In this document: one piece after another, positions 1 through 7,636 of the stretch | How the letters are laid out: each line of letters begins with the position of its first letter | Numbering within the stretch: the first letter of the stretch is position 1 | From: Sphingomonas sp. CCH10-B3 | GTDB taxonomy: Bacteria > Pseudomonadota > Alphaproteobacteria > Sphingomonadales > Sphingomonadaceae | NCBI RefSeq assembly: GCF_001556185.1 | Contig: NZ_LSIJ01000001.1 | Location: 1 to 64,000, forward strand | Direction of reading: 5' to 3' | Length of the DNA stretch: 64,000 nt | Notes under the pieces: model-generated | Seen by the model: only the letters and a program-made list of their open reading frames with translations | The model's database searches: none | Told to the model about the DNA's origin: nothing | Position numbers and translations under genes: made by a program

Positions 1-1200
1 AATCGCTGGCGGCGCCAGCGGCTCGGTGCCGATCTGCGCGACGAAGTAACGCCCAAGAACATCCTGATGATCGGCCCCACCGGTTGCGGCAAGACCGAGA
101 TCAGCCGCCGCCTGGCGAAGCTCGCCGATGCGCCCTTCGTGAAGGTCGAGGCGACCAAGTTCACCGAAGTCGGCTATGTCGGCCGCGACGTCGAACAGAT
201 TGCGCGCGACCTGGTCGAGGAAGCCGTCCGGCTGGAAAAGGAACGTCGCCGCGCCGCCGTGAAGGACAAGGCCGAGGAAGCGGCAATGGCGCGGTTGCTC
301 GACGCGCTGACCGGCAAGGGCGCGTCCGAAGCGACTCGCGAAGCCTTCCGCCAGCGCTTCGCTGACGGTCATCTCGACAAGACCGAGATCGAAATCGAGA
401 TCGAACAGGCGCCGCAGATGCCGTTCGATCTGCCCGGCGGTGCGCAGATGGGCATGATCAATCTGGGCGACATGATGGGCAAGGCGTTCGGCCAGCCGCC
501 GCTCAAGCGCCGCAAGCTGAGCGTTCCCGCCGCCTGGGAAAAGCTGATCGAGGAGGAAGCCGACAAACGCCTCGACCAGGACGAGGTTTCGCGCACCGCG
601 CTTGCCGATGCCGAAGCGAACGGCATCGTCTTCCTCGACGAGATCGACAAGATCGCGGTCAGCGATGTCCGCGGCGGATCGGTCAGTCGCGAAGGCGTTC
701 AGCGCGACCTGCTGCCGCTGATCGAAGGGACCACGGTTGCGACCAAATACGGCCCGATGAAGACCGACCATATCCTGTTCATCGCCTCGGGCGCATTCCA
801 CGTAGCGAAGCCGAGCGATCTGCTGCCTGAACTGCAAGGCCGCCTGCCGATCCGCGTCGAACTCAAGGCGCTGACCGAGGCCGATTTCGTCGCCATCCTT
901 TCCGACACCAAGGCATCGCTGACGACCCAGTACAAAGCGCTGCTCGGCACCGAAGGGGTGACGGTGGAGATGACCGACGACGGCATCCGCGCGGTCGCGA
1001 AGATTGCCGCCGAAGTGAATGCCGAGATCGAGAATATCGGTGCGCGGCGGTTGCAGACAGTGATGGAAAAGCTGTTCGAAAGCCTGAGCTTCGATGCCGA
1101 AGACCGGCGCGGCGATGCGGTAGTGGTCGATGCCGCCTATGTCGAGCGCGAGCTGGCGAGCATCGCGCGCAACACCGATCTAAGCCGGTTCGTGCTCTAG
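1..1200 (+). CDS. hslU: ATP-dependent protease ATPase subunit HslU (5' truncated)
   Basis: HslU is the AAA+ unfoldase of the cytoplasmic HslUV protease; it unfolds substrates and threads them into the HslV peptidase. The frame is open from base 1, so the start lies outside the window and 399 residues are visible. Seen: Walker A GPTGCGKT at visible residues 25-32, the block [16 protein letters not shown], a Gln/Pro/Gly-rich I-domain in the middle, Walker [10 protein letters not shown], the sensor segment GRLPIRVEL, and the C-terminal tail ending SRFVL that in the family docks into HslV. hslV would be expected just upstream. The stop shares the bases CTAG with the stop of the convergent gene at 1197. 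Confidence 0.97.
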   Translation, partial: NRWRRQRLGADLRDEVTPKNILMIGPTGCGKTEISRRLAKLADAPFVKVEATKFTEVGYVGRDVEQIARDLVEEAVRLEKERRRAAVKDKAEEAAMARLLDALTGKGASEATREAFRQRFADGHLDKTEIEIEIEQAPQMPFDLPGGAQMGMINLGDMMGKAFGQPPLKRRKLSVPAAWEKLIEEEADKRLDQDEVSRTALADAEANGIVFLDEIDKIAVSDVRGGSVSREGVQRDLLPLIEGTTVATKYGPMKTDHILFIASGAFHVAKPSDLLPELQGRLPIRVELKALTEADFVAILSDTKASLTTQYKALLGTEGVTVEMTDDGIRAVAKIAAEVNAEIENIGARRLQTVMEKLFESLSFDAEDRRGDAVVVDAAYVERELASIARNTDLSRFVL

Positions 1201-1610
1201 GGCTTCGGCGCGGGCTTGACCTTGTCGTACGGCGTGAAACGGCCGAGAATGCAATAGGGCGAGGGAATGCCCGAATTGCGGTTGATCACCTGAAACCGGT
1301 CATAGCGGCAAATCTGGTCGCCAAAGGTTTCGATCACGACAATGTCGTTGTCGCGCAGCGTCGGACAATGGTCGGTCAGCTCGTTGCGCCAGATCCGCGC
1401 GCCGGACTGGTGATAGAGGATGTTGCGGTTGTCGATGATTTCGGGTCCGCCGACCTGGCTGCGGCTGATGCAGTTGGCAGGCTTGCCGGGCACGCGCCCT
1501 TCGAGCGCCTTGGCGAGATCGGGCGACAGTGGCGCGCTGTCCTGCGCCAGCGCCGTCGCGCCGCACGCGAGCGCAGCACCCGCCAGCGCCATCCGCCAGC
1601 GCACGGTCAC
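1197..1610 (-). CDS. Small secreted protein, paralogue of its upstream neighbour
   Basis: Function unknown. I place the start at a GTG (1608-1610) that overlaps the upstream TGA as GTGA, giving 137 residues and a signal peptide ending at ALAQ. The mature part has four cysteines and the pattern PGKPANCI...[16 protein letters not shown]...C...GDQICR...CILGRFTPY. The upstream gene shows the same order of motifs (PGEPVTCL, LLYSNGGRVIYRN, LCRG, CSFGDFIPY), so the two look like a tandem duplication. The GTGA overlap implies translational coupling. The protein is probably periplasmic. No domain name recognised. Confidence 0.75.
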   Translation of the reverse strand: MTVRWRMALAGAALACGATALAQDSAPLSPDLAKALEGRVPGKPANCISRSQVGGPEIIDNRNILYHQSGARIWRNELTDHCPTLRDNDIVVIETFGDQICRYDRFQVINRNSGIPSPYCILGRFTPYDKVKPAPKP

Positions 1611-2017
1611 TGGTTCTTCCGATAGGGAATGAAGTCGCCGAACGAGCAGCTGCCGGTCGGGTTGCGGCTGATCGCGTCGAAGGTGCTGGCGATCTGGCCC
1701 CGGCACAGCCGGCTCTGGTTGGTCCGGGTGAGCAGGACATCGCCGCGCTCAACCCCCGAACAGCCGGTGGTGTCGTTGCGATAGATCACCCGGCCGCCGT
1801 TCGAATAGAGCAGCGTGTCACCGACACCCGTCGTCCTGTACTGGCCGCTCTGCTGCGGCAGGCACGTCACCGGTTCGCCCGGCGTATAGCCCTGCAGCAG
1901 GCGCGCAAGCTTGGTTTGATCGGCGGCCTTCTGGTCGGCGACAGCCGATTGTTGCCGCGGGGTTTCGGCACAACTCACGACGAGCAGCAGCGGGATCAGC
2001 ATGAGAGGACGCATCAT
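1607..2017 (-). CDS. Small lipoprotein, tandem paralogue
   Basis: Function unknown. The start is one of two adjacent ATGs (2017 or 2014), both behind AGGAG; the N-terminus MMRPLMLIPLLLVVSC is a lipoprotein signal with the lipobox cysteine. The mature domain matches the downstream gene in motif order (PGEPVTC, LLYSNGGRVIYRN, LCRG, CSFGDFIPY). The two genes form a GTGA-coupled operon running convergently into hslU. It is probably anchored in a membrane, with the downstream partner free in the periplasm. Confidence 0.75.
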   Translation of the reverse strand: MMRPLMLIPLLLVVSCAETPRQQSAVADQKAADQTKLARLLQGYTPGEPVTCLPQQSGQYRTTGVGDTLLYSNGGRVIYRNDTTGCSGVERGDVLLTRTNQSRLCRGQIASTFDAISRNPTGSCSFGDFIPYRKNQ

Positions 2018-2062
2018 AAACTCCTGACGCCAGCAGCCCCCTGACACCGCAGCATAACGCAA

Positions 2063-2794
2063 TCAGCCGCGAAATTCATCCTTTCCTTGCCGCAGCCGCG
2101 CAAATTCATCGACATCGCGTGCGCGCAGGAACGGATTGGTCGCGCGCTCGGCGCCGATCGTGGTCGGGACGGTCGCCTCACCGGCGGCACGAGCGGCCCG
2201 GACATCGGCCATACGCGCGACCAGAGCGGCATTGTCGGCATCGACGCTGAGCGCAAAGCGGCCATTCGATTCGGTATATTCATGCGCGCAATAGATTACC
2301 GTCGCATCGGGCAGCGCAGCGTAACGCTGCATGTTCGCAAACATCTGCGCCGCCGTCCCTTCGAACAGCCGGCCGCAGCCCATTGCGAAGATCGTGTCGC
2401 CGACGAAGATCGCCGCGTCATCGGCGAAGTGATAGCTGATGTGCCCGGCGGTATGGGCGGGGGTTTCCATCACGACGGCCTGGTGCGCGCCGAGGGTGAT
2501 GATATCGCCCTCGCTGACCAACTGGTCGGCGGTCGGGATGCGTGCGGCTTCGGCAGCGGGCGCAATCACCTCGACCCCGTGCGCGGCCTTCAGCGCGGCA
2601 TTGCCGCCGGTGTGGTCGGGGTGCCAGTGGGTGTTCCAGATGCCGCTCAGCCGCCACCCGCGTGCGGCAAGAACCGCCTCGACCGGCTCAGCTTCGGCCG
2701 GGTCGACAACGATCGTGTCGCCCGATGCATCGTCATGGACCAGCCAGATGTAGTTGTCGCTGAGCGCGGGAATGCGAAGGATTTCCAGTGCCAT
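2063..2794 (-). CDS. gloB: Hydroxyacylglutathione hydrolase (glyoxalase II)
   Basis: Metallo-beta-lactamase-fold enzyme hydrolysing S-D-lactoylglutathione to glutathione and D-lactate, the second step of methylglyoxal detoxification. 243 residues. Seen: binuclear metal motif THWHPDH near residue 56, the later ligands in TPAHTAGH and FVGDTIF, and YCAHEYT. The C-terminus NPFLRA is typical of glyoxalase II. The start ATG overlaps the stop of the glyoxalase I gene as TAATG, so the two are translationally coupled. Confidence 0.93.
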   Translation of the reverse strand: MALEILRIPALSDNYIWLVHDDASGDTIVVDPAEAEPVEAVLAARGWRLSGIWNTHWHPDHTGGNAALKAAHGVEVIAPAAEAARIPTADQLVSEGDIITLGAHQAVVMETPAHTAGHISYHFADDAAIFVGDTIFAMGCGRLFEGTAAQMFANMQRYAALPDATVIYCAHEYTESNGRFALSVDADNAALVARMADVRAARAAGEATVPTTIGAERATNPFLRARDVDEFARLRQGKDEFRG

Positions 2795-3222
2795 TACCAG
2801 TGCCCCGTGTTCGGCATCGAAGCCCAAGGCTCCTGCGGCGGCAGATGGCCGTCCTGCAGCAGCTCGATCGAAATATTGTCGGGTGTGCGCACGAACGCCA
2901 TATGGCCGTCGCGCGGCGGGCGATTGATCGTGACGCCGGCATCCATCAGCCGCTGGCACGTCTCATAGATGTTATCGACGCGGTAGGCGAGGTGGCCGAA
3001 ATTGCGGCCTTCGCCATAGACTTCGGCCTCGCCGTCGACGGGCGGCCAATTATAGGTCAGCTCGACCTGCGCCTGTTCATCACCCGGCGCGGCGAGAAAA
3101 ATCAGCGTGAAGCGGCCCTGCTCGCTGTCGAACCGGCGCTGTTCCTTCAGGCCCAGCAGTCCGAAGAATTTGACCGTCGCATCGGGGTCGCTGACCCGAA
3201 TCATCGTGTGCAGATATTTCAT
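2794..3222 (-). CDS. gloA: Lactoylglutathione lyase (glyoxalase I), VOC family
   Basis: Isomerises the methylglyoxal-glutathione hemithioacetal to S-D-lactoylglutathione. 142 residues, the usual length for the monomeric-fold enzyme. Candidate metal ligands are the His near residue 5 (YLHTMIRV), Glu in VELTYNW, His in FGHLAYRV and Glu in ISIELLQDG, in the order expected for GloA. It is first in a gloA-gloB operon with TAATG coupling. Confidence 0.93.
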   Translation of the reverse strand: MKYLHTMIRVSDPDATVKFFGLLGLKEQRRFDSEQGRFTLIFLAAPGDEQAQVELTYNWPPVDGEAEVYGEGRNFGHLAYRVDNIYETCQRLMDAGVTINRPPRDGHMAFVRTPDNISIELLQDGHLPPQEPWASMPNTGHW

Positions 3223-3282
3223 GCGCGCGCCTCCACCAAGGTTGCGGGCGAGATAGGATGCAGCGACGCCCGGCGCCAGTCG

Positions 3283-4068
3283 CTATTGCTTGGGCGCATC
3301 CTCGAATTGCTTCATTGCTGCGCGCGCCTGCGCGGCGGCCTCGCTGTCGGGCGCCAGCCGGATCGCCTCGCTCCAGCCGCCACGCGCGCCGTCGGCGTCG
3401 CCGCTGGCGGCCGCGATATTGCCGATTTCGAGCATTACCGAGGCATCGTCGCGCGCAAGATCATAGGCGCGGGCGATGTCGGCGCGCGCACGCGGCAAGT
3501 CGCGGGTCCGCCGCGCCAGCGTCGCCGACGCCAGCCACACCAGCGGATCGGCTGCCGCCAGTTGCTGCGCGCGGTCGAGATCGGCCCGCGCCCCCTCCAG
3601 ATCGCCGAGCAGTACCAGCGCCCGCGCCCGGTCGAAGCTTGCCTCACCGCGTTGCAGGCCGGTCAGCGTCGGTGTCGCGAGCGCCGCGTCGAGCGCGCTG
3701 CGCGCCTGCGCCGGATCGCCCTGCGCCAGCCGTGCATTGCCCGACTGCGCCCAATAATGCGCTGCGCGCGAATCATGTGCGACTTCGGCATCGCGCGCGG
3801 CGCCGGCAAATTCGTCTGCCGCCGCCTGCCAGCGGCGCTGGTTGGCAAAGGCGATGCCGAGGCACTGGCGCGCGAAATAGCCGCCACCCGCAATGCGCCA
3901 CTGCGTCGCGTCGGCTTCACCGGCCTGCGGGTCCGACGTTGCCAGATCGACGCAGCGGTCATAGCGCGCCTCTGTCGTCTTCGCCGTGGCCTGCGCGTCG
4001 GGCCGCGACGGTGCCGGTGGGCCAACAGGCTGTGCCTGCGCAATCAGCAGCGCGAACAGGACAGTCAT
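3283..4068 (-). CDS. Tetratricopeptide-repeat protein, probably exported
   Basis: 261 residues. The start ATG overlaps the stop of the upstream hydrolase (ATGA). The N-terminus MTVLFALLIAQAQPVGPP looks like a short signal peptide. About five degenerate Ala-rich helical repeats follow, for example around RRWQAAADEFAGAARDA, QGDPAQARSALDAALA and LGDLEGARADLDRAQQL, typical of TPRs, which mediate protein contacts. An in-frame extension to 4728 is open but lies in the shadow of the upstream gene and is not used. Partner unknown. Confidence 0.8.
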   Translation of the reverse strand: MTVLFALLIAQAQPVGPPAPSRPDAQATAKTTEARYDRCVDLATSDPQAGEADATQWRIAGGGYFARQCLGIAFANQRRWQAAADEFAGAARDAEVAHDSRAAHYWAQSGNARLAQGDPAQARSALDAALATPTLTGLQRGEASFDRARALVLLGDLEGARADLDRAQQLAAADPLVWLASATLARRTRDLPRARADIARAYDLARDDASVMLEIGNIAAASGDADGARGGWSEAIRLAPDSEAAAQARAAMKQFEDAPKQ

Positions 4069-4778
4069 GGGGCAAGCTCCTCGATCGTGCGCAGAATCAG
4101 CGCAATGTCGCGGTCGCGCGACAGCCGGTGGTCGCCATCCTTGACCAGAATCGTCTGCACATCCGCTGAACGCAGCAACTCGGCCAGTCGCACGCTGCGC
4201 AGATACGGCACATCGGGGTCGAGCATGCCGTGGATCAGCCGCACCGGCACGTCGATCGCGATCGTCCCCGCCATCACCCGGTGCTCTTCGCCCGACGCCC
4301 AGAATGCGCGCGAATAGACGGTCGGCGCCGGGCCATAAGCATTGGGCCGCTCCAGCCGCCCTTCCGACAGGATCGTCATCTTCTCGTCGGTGGTGAACCC
4401 CCAGTCGGTGAAGTCGGGCGCGGCGGCAATGCCGACCAGCGCCGCCACCCGTGCGGGCCGGGCAAGCGCCGCCAGCAGCATCAGCCAGCCGCCCATCGAC
4501 GATCCCACCAGCACCACCGGCCCCGCGACCATGTCGATCATCGCCAGCACATCGTCGCGCCAGTTGACGAAACGCTGATCCTCGAACGCGCCTTCGCTGG
4601 CGCCGCAGCCGCTGTAATCGAAGCGCAGGCACGCCCGCCCGCGGGCCCGCGCCCAGTCTTCGATCGCGATTGCCTTGGCGCCCGTCATGTCGCTGGCATA
4701 GCCGGGCAGGAAAATCACCGTCGGCCACAGCCCGGGGCTGTGGTGATAGGCAAGGGCCGGGCGGGGCAGATCGCTCAT
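4065..4778 (-). CDS. Alpha/beta hydrolase (ABHD10-like esterase/thioesterase)
   Basis: 237 residues, cytoplasmic. Seen: oxyanion region FLPGYASD, nucleophile elbow GSSMGG, acid in GMLDPDVP and catalytic His in DGDHRLS. The segment LRFDYSGCGASEG and the overall length resemble the ABHD10 / acyl-glucuronide esterase group, so an ester or thioester substrate is likely but not identified. It is coupled by ATGA to the downstream TPR gene. Confidence 0.85.
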   Translation of the reverse strand: MSDLPRPALAYHHSPGLWPTVIFLPGYASDMTGAKAIAIEDWARARGRACLRFDYSGCGASEGAFEDQRFVNWRDDVLAMIDMVAGPVVLVGSSMGGWLMLLAALARPARVAALVGIAAAPDFTDWGFTTDEKMTILSEGRLERPNAYGPAPTVYSRAFWASGEEHRVMAGTIAIDVPVRLIHGMLDPDVPYLRSVRLAELLRSADVQTILVKDGDHRLSRDRDIALILRTIEELAP

Positions 4779-4823
4779 GCCCCGCTCTTTAGGCCTGCGC
4801 CTCCGTCGATAGAAGCGCCGTCC

Positions 4824-5714
4824 TCAGTGTCCGCCGAGGAAATCGCGCAGCGCGTCGGCAAAAGCCTTCGGCTGGTCGAGCATGATGAAATGCCAGCTGT
4901 CGGCAACCGGCACCAGCTTGGCCGGCGATCCGGCATAGCCGCCTTCCCAGATCGTCTTTGCCTGCGGTCCGGCGCCGGTCGCATAGAGCACGGTGAAGGG
5001 CTTGGCCGTGATCTTGGCAAGTTCGGGGCGCAAATCGGTGGTCATCACTTCATACAGTGCCTGTCCGGTTGCGGCGGGCGCGGCCTTGGCGCCCCAGTTC
5101 GCAACCTTGATCCGCCCCTCGGGCGTGATCGACCAGATGCCGCCGGGATCGCTGGTGACGGGCGCGGTCGGCTGTGGCGTCGCGATCGTCTGGGCGCGCG
5201 CCTGTTCGGCGAAGGGCCGCGCGCGCTCGACCGTCATGCCGGGGTCGAACAACCGGCTGAAGAACGGGAGTGAATCGATCACCATCACGCTGCCGGTCGC
5301 GGCCGGATAGCGCGCGCCCATCATCATCGCGAGCAGCCCGCCCATCGAATGGCCAATGATCGCAGGCTTCTCGATCTTGTGCTTGGCGATGTAGCCGGCG
5401 AGGTCGGCGGCGATCCCGTCGAGCATTCCCGGCTTGCCATTGTCACCCACCGCGTCACCGCCAAAGCCGTTGACCTGCACCAGATAGACGCGGTGCGTCT
5501 TGGCGAGTTCGGGCGCGACGCCGTCCCAGACGCCACGCGGGCTGGCGAGGCCGGGGATCAGGATCACTGCCGGGCCGCTGGTGCCAAGCGTCGTCACCGA
5601 AATATGCGCCAGCCGCTCCTCGGCGGGTGCGGCCTGACAGGGCGCGGCGGTCGGCTGGAGCAGGGCGATCGGCGCCAGCACGGCAACGGCTAAGCGCAAG
5701 ACGAAGTGGTGCAT
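4824..5714 (-). CDS. Exported alpha/beta hydrolase
   Basis: 296 residues with an N-terminal signal peptide (hydrophobic core to about residue 28, Ala-rich cleavage region). Seen: LIPGLASPRGVW, nucleophile elbow GHSMGG, and a late His in SWHFIMLDQP; the third residue of the triad is not obvious. The substrate is unknown. It starts 1 nt after the stop of the small XRE regulator, so it is probably the third gene of the operon beginning at 6344. Confidence 0.85.
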   Translation of the reverse strand: MHHFVLRLAVAVLAPIALLQPTAAPCQAAPAEERLAHISVTTLGTSGPAVILIPGLASPRGVWDGVAPELAKTHRVYLVQVNGFGGDAVGDNGKPGMLDGIAADLAGYIAKHKIEKPAIIGHSMGGLLAMMMGARYPAATGSVMVIDSLPFFSRLFDPGMTVERARPFAEQARAQTIATPQPTAPVTSDPGGIWSITPEGRIKVANWGAKAAPAATGQALYEVMTTDLRPELAKITAKPFTVLYATGAGPQAKTIWEGGYAGSPAKLVPVADSWHFIMLDQPKAFADALRDFLGGH

Positions 5715-5715
5715 G

Positions 5716-5919
5716 TCAGAACTCCTTGGAAGGGCTGATGAAAATCTCTTCGATTGTCAGCTCGAACAGTTCGGCGATGCGAAAGGCGAGCGGGAGCGAG
5801 GGGTCGTAGCGGCCGGTCTCGATCGCATTGACGCTCTGGCGCGACACCTCGAGCCGGTCGGCAAGGTCGCCCTGGCTCCAGCCGCGCGCCGCCCGCAGCG
5901 AGCGCAAATGGTTCTTCAC
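5716..5919 (-). CDS. Small XRE-family HTH transcriptional regulator
   Basis: 67 residues, essentially one Cro/C1-type HTH: LRAARGWSQGDLADRLEVSRQSVNAIE, written here as LRAARGWSQGDLADRL then EVSRQSVNAIE, followed by a short tail ending EEIFI. Such mini-repressors commonly pair with a membrane protein. The ATG overlaps the stop of the membrane gene (ATGA) and the stop is 1 nt from the hydrolase start. It may bind the palindrome at 6377-6389 in its own operon promoter; this is an inference. Confidence 0.88.
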   Translation of the reverse strand: MKNHLRSLRAARGWSQGDLADRLEVSRQSVNAIETGRYDPSLPLAFRIAELFELTIEEIFISPSKEF

Positions 5920-6344
5920 GCCGCGTCCCGCTGGCCAGCGTCGCGCTCGACGATCAGGTTGACGAGGCTGCCGACACCCAGCCCGCCGAACCAGATCACC
6001 GGAATGTAGAAGGTCGGCAGATGCACGGCATCGGCATAGATTTCGAGGAAGCCCCAGATGCTGGCGATCGACAGCGTGAAGGCGGTGGCGACCAGCGCCT
6101 TGCGCACTTCGAGCACGCGGACATATTCGTCGCGCAACTCAACGATGTAGCGCGCGATCAACCAGAACACGCCGATGATCGGCAGCGCGGGCAACATTGC
6201 CAGCAGCCACAGCAGCGGCCCCTGCGCCTCAAGCGCCCAGATCGCATAGGGCGCGGCAAACACCAGCACGGCATAACCCAGCATCATCGGCACAAAGCGC
6301 CGCAAATAGGCCCGCGCGGCGGCGTTGCGATGACCCGGTGACAT
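5916..6344 (-). CDS. Four-helix inner-membrane protein preceding the HTH regulator
   Basis: 142 residues with about four membrane segments (near residues 20-38, 43-63, 85-105 and 112-133) and a charged cytoplasmic stretch ELRDEYVRVLEVRKA. The architecture resembles small membrane proteins co-transcribed with YozG-like XRE repressors. First gene of the operon membrane protein - HTH - hydrolase. No enzymatic motif. An IS1595-type element sits about 70 bp upstream. Confidence 0.75.
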   Translation of the reverse strand: MSPGHRNAAARAYLRRFVPMMLGYAVLVFAAPYAIWALEAQGPLLWLLAMLPALPIIGVFWLIARYIVELRDEYVRVLEVRKALVATAFTLSIASIWGFLEIYADAVHLPTFYIPVIWFGGLGVGSLVNLIVERDAGQRDAA

Positions 6345-6376
6345 GCAAAGACTCCCTTCGACTCGTGTGAAGGAAG

Positions 6377-6405
6377 CTTTACAGTAAAGGAACCTTGTCA
6401 GTCAA
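6377..6405 (-). promoter_or_regulatory. Putative promoter with overlapping operator for the membrane protein/HTH operon
   Basis: On the minus strand TTGACT (6400-6405) is followed after 16 bp by TGTAAA (6378-6383). A perfect 6+1+6 palindrome CTTTAC-A-GTAAAG (6377-6389) covers the -10 region, a natural repressor site for the XRE protein encoded in the operon. The left target duplication of the transposon touches the -35 box but leaves it intact. Confidence 0.5.
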
Positions 6406-6412
6406 GCGAGCT
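6405..6412. repeat. Left 8-bp target-site duplication
   Basis: AGCGAGCT directly before the left terminal repeat; an identical copy follows the right terminal repeat at 8417-8424. Eight bases is the duplication length known for IS1595-family elements. Confidence 0.9.
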
Positions 6413-6435
6413 GGACATTATATACTTGACAAAGC
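6413..6435 (+). repeat. Left terminal inverted repeat
   Basis: Begins GGACATTATATAC and continues T-TGACAAAGC. It contains an inward TTGACA (6426-6431) that may serve as the -35 box of the transposase, and an outward-facing TATAAT (6417-6422 on the minus strand). Confidence 0.9.
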
Positions 6436-6460
6436 AGCGGTGACACGCCCATAAGAGGGC

Positions 6461-7420
6461 ATGACGAACCTTACCGCTCCCCGCTTCATCGACGCCGACG
6501 CAGCCCGCGAACATCTTGAAGGGCTGCACTGGCCAAATGGTCCCGTTTGCCCGCATTGCGGCTCAGCCAAAGCCAAGCGCTTGCCCGATCAGCGCGGACG
6601 CCCGTCGAAGGCGCATCCCGAAGGTGCGGTGCGCAAGGGCCTGGTCCAGTGCAATGATTGCCGTCAGCAGTTCACCGTTACGGTCGGCACGGTGTTTGCC
6701 GATAGCAAGGTGCCGCTGAACAAGTGGCTGCTGGCGACGCATCTTATCGTGTCGAGCAAGAAAGGCATTTCAGCGCACCAGCTCCACCGCATGCTCGGCG
6801 TCACTTACAAGACGGCGTGGTTCATGGCGCATCGCATCCGCGAAGCTATGATCCCCGACGACACAACGCCGATGGGCGGCGGTGGCGGCATGGTCGAAGC
6901 CGACGAGACTTTCATCGGTCGCGTCCCCGGCAACAGCCGCATGGCAATTCACAACATGAACAAGGTTGTGTCGCTGGTTGATCGCACGACGGGCCGCGCT
7001 ACCTCGATCGTGTTCACTGGCAGCTTTTCGCATCGCACGATTGGCCCGATCCTAGACCAGCACATGGCCCGCGATGCCAAGCTGATGACCGACGAAGCGC
7101 ACCACTATAAGACGGTCGGGCCGCGCTATGCCGCGCACTACACCGTAAACCATGCGCGCGGTGAGTATGTCCGCAAAGGTGATGCCTCAATCCATACCAA
7201 CACGATTGAAGGCTTCTTTGGCATCTTCAAGCGCGGCATGCGCGGCGTGTATCAGCACTGCGGGTCGCAGCACTTGCAGCGCTACCTTCGCGAGTTCGAC
7301 TTCCGCTACACGCACCGTTCGGGCTTGGGCGTGAACGATGACCAGCGCCGTGATCTGGCGCTGCTGGGCATTGCAGGCAAGCGTCTCACCTATCGGCGGA
7401 CTGCTGGCGTCGCAGCCTAA
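6461..7420 (+). CDS. IS1595-family transposase (ISXO2-like)
   Basis: 319 residues. N-terminal zinc ribbon with CPHC at residues 30-33 and a second pair CNDC, then an HTH-like region (GISAHQLHRMLGVTYKTAWF) and the ISXO2-like catalytic domain with candidate acidic residues in VEADETFIGR, KLMTDEAHHY and TIEGFFGIFKRG. The protein ends GKRLTYRR plus a short tail, usual for this family, and appears full length. The start lies 25 bp inside the left terminal repeat; a TTGACA in the repeat with CATAAG 18 bp later would place the transcript start close to the ATG, so translation may be nearly leaderless. Confidence 0.93.
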   Translation: MTNLTAPRFIDADAAREHLEGLHWPNGPVCPHCGSAKAKRLPDQRGRPSKAHPEGAVRKGLVQCNDCRQQFTVTVGTVFADSKVPLNKWLLATHLIVSSKKGISAHQLHRMLGVTYKTAWFMAHRIREAMIPDDTTPMGGGGGMVEADETFIGRVPGNSRMAIHNMNKVVSLVDRTTGRATSIVFTGSFSHRTIGPILDQHMARDAKLMTDEAHHYKTVGPRYAAHYTVNHARGEYVRKGDASIHTNTIEGFFGIFKRGMRGVYQHCGSQHLQRYLREFDFRYTHRSGLGVNDDQRRDLALLGIAGKRLTYRRTAGVAA

Positions 7421-7493
7421 GCACCCCGCGTTGGGCAGGAAACGCAAGTTCAAGGGCGGGGCTTATGGCACTCGCTGGACCAAGAAACCCTAG
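7338..7493 (+). CDS. Possible 51-aa basic small protein overlapping the transposase 3' end
   Basis: An ATG at 7338 opens a frame overlapping the end of the transposase gene and running past it to TAG (7491-7493). The part beyond the transposase reads like a real basic protein terminus (GRKRKFKGGAYGTRWTKKP). It could be a separate small protein, a frameshift extension of the transposase, or chance. No ribosome-binding site is evident. Confidence 0.25.
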   Translation: MTSAVIWRCWALQASVSPIGGLLASQPKHPALGRKRKFKGGAYGTRWTKKP

Positions 7494-7636
7494 CGCGCCT
7501 CTTTGCCGTGCGCGCTGATTGGCCTTCCCCGCCGCCGACGTTCGCTTGACTCTTGCGGCGGGACGTGCGGCTTTGGCGGTGTGCTCAGCATCTTGCGGAG
7601 CACGTCGTCTTCAGTTGTCTGGATATCATTCATCAT
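7490..7636 (-). CDS. 48-aa small protein inside the transposon, opposite strand
   Basis: ATG-ATG at 7636/7633, TAG at 7490-7492. It contains EDDVLRKMLSTPPKPHVPP followed by a basic RRRRGRP segment; the pattern of LLxTPPKPH then a basic tail resembles small hypothetical proteins I have seen near mobile DNA in alphaproteobacteria (recollection, not a search). It is divergent from and overlaps by 2 nt the start of the 200-aa cargo gene, and its stop shares CTAG with the plus-strand ORF ending at 7493. Function unknown. Confidence 0.5.
   Translation of the reverse strand: MMNDIQTTEDDVLRKMLSTPPKPHVPPQESSERRRRGRPISAHGKEAR

Noticed and set aside
2788..4317. Long plus-strand open frame (509 codons) opposite gloA, the TPR gene and a hydrolase
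   Set aside because: Arg/Gly/Pro-rich translation without domains; lies wholly antisense to four well-supported genes. High-GC shadow.
3283..4728. In-frame extension of the TPR gene to 481 codons
   Set aside because: The added N-terminus is the other-frame shadow of the hydrolase at 4065-4778; the ATGA junction at 4068 is the natural start.
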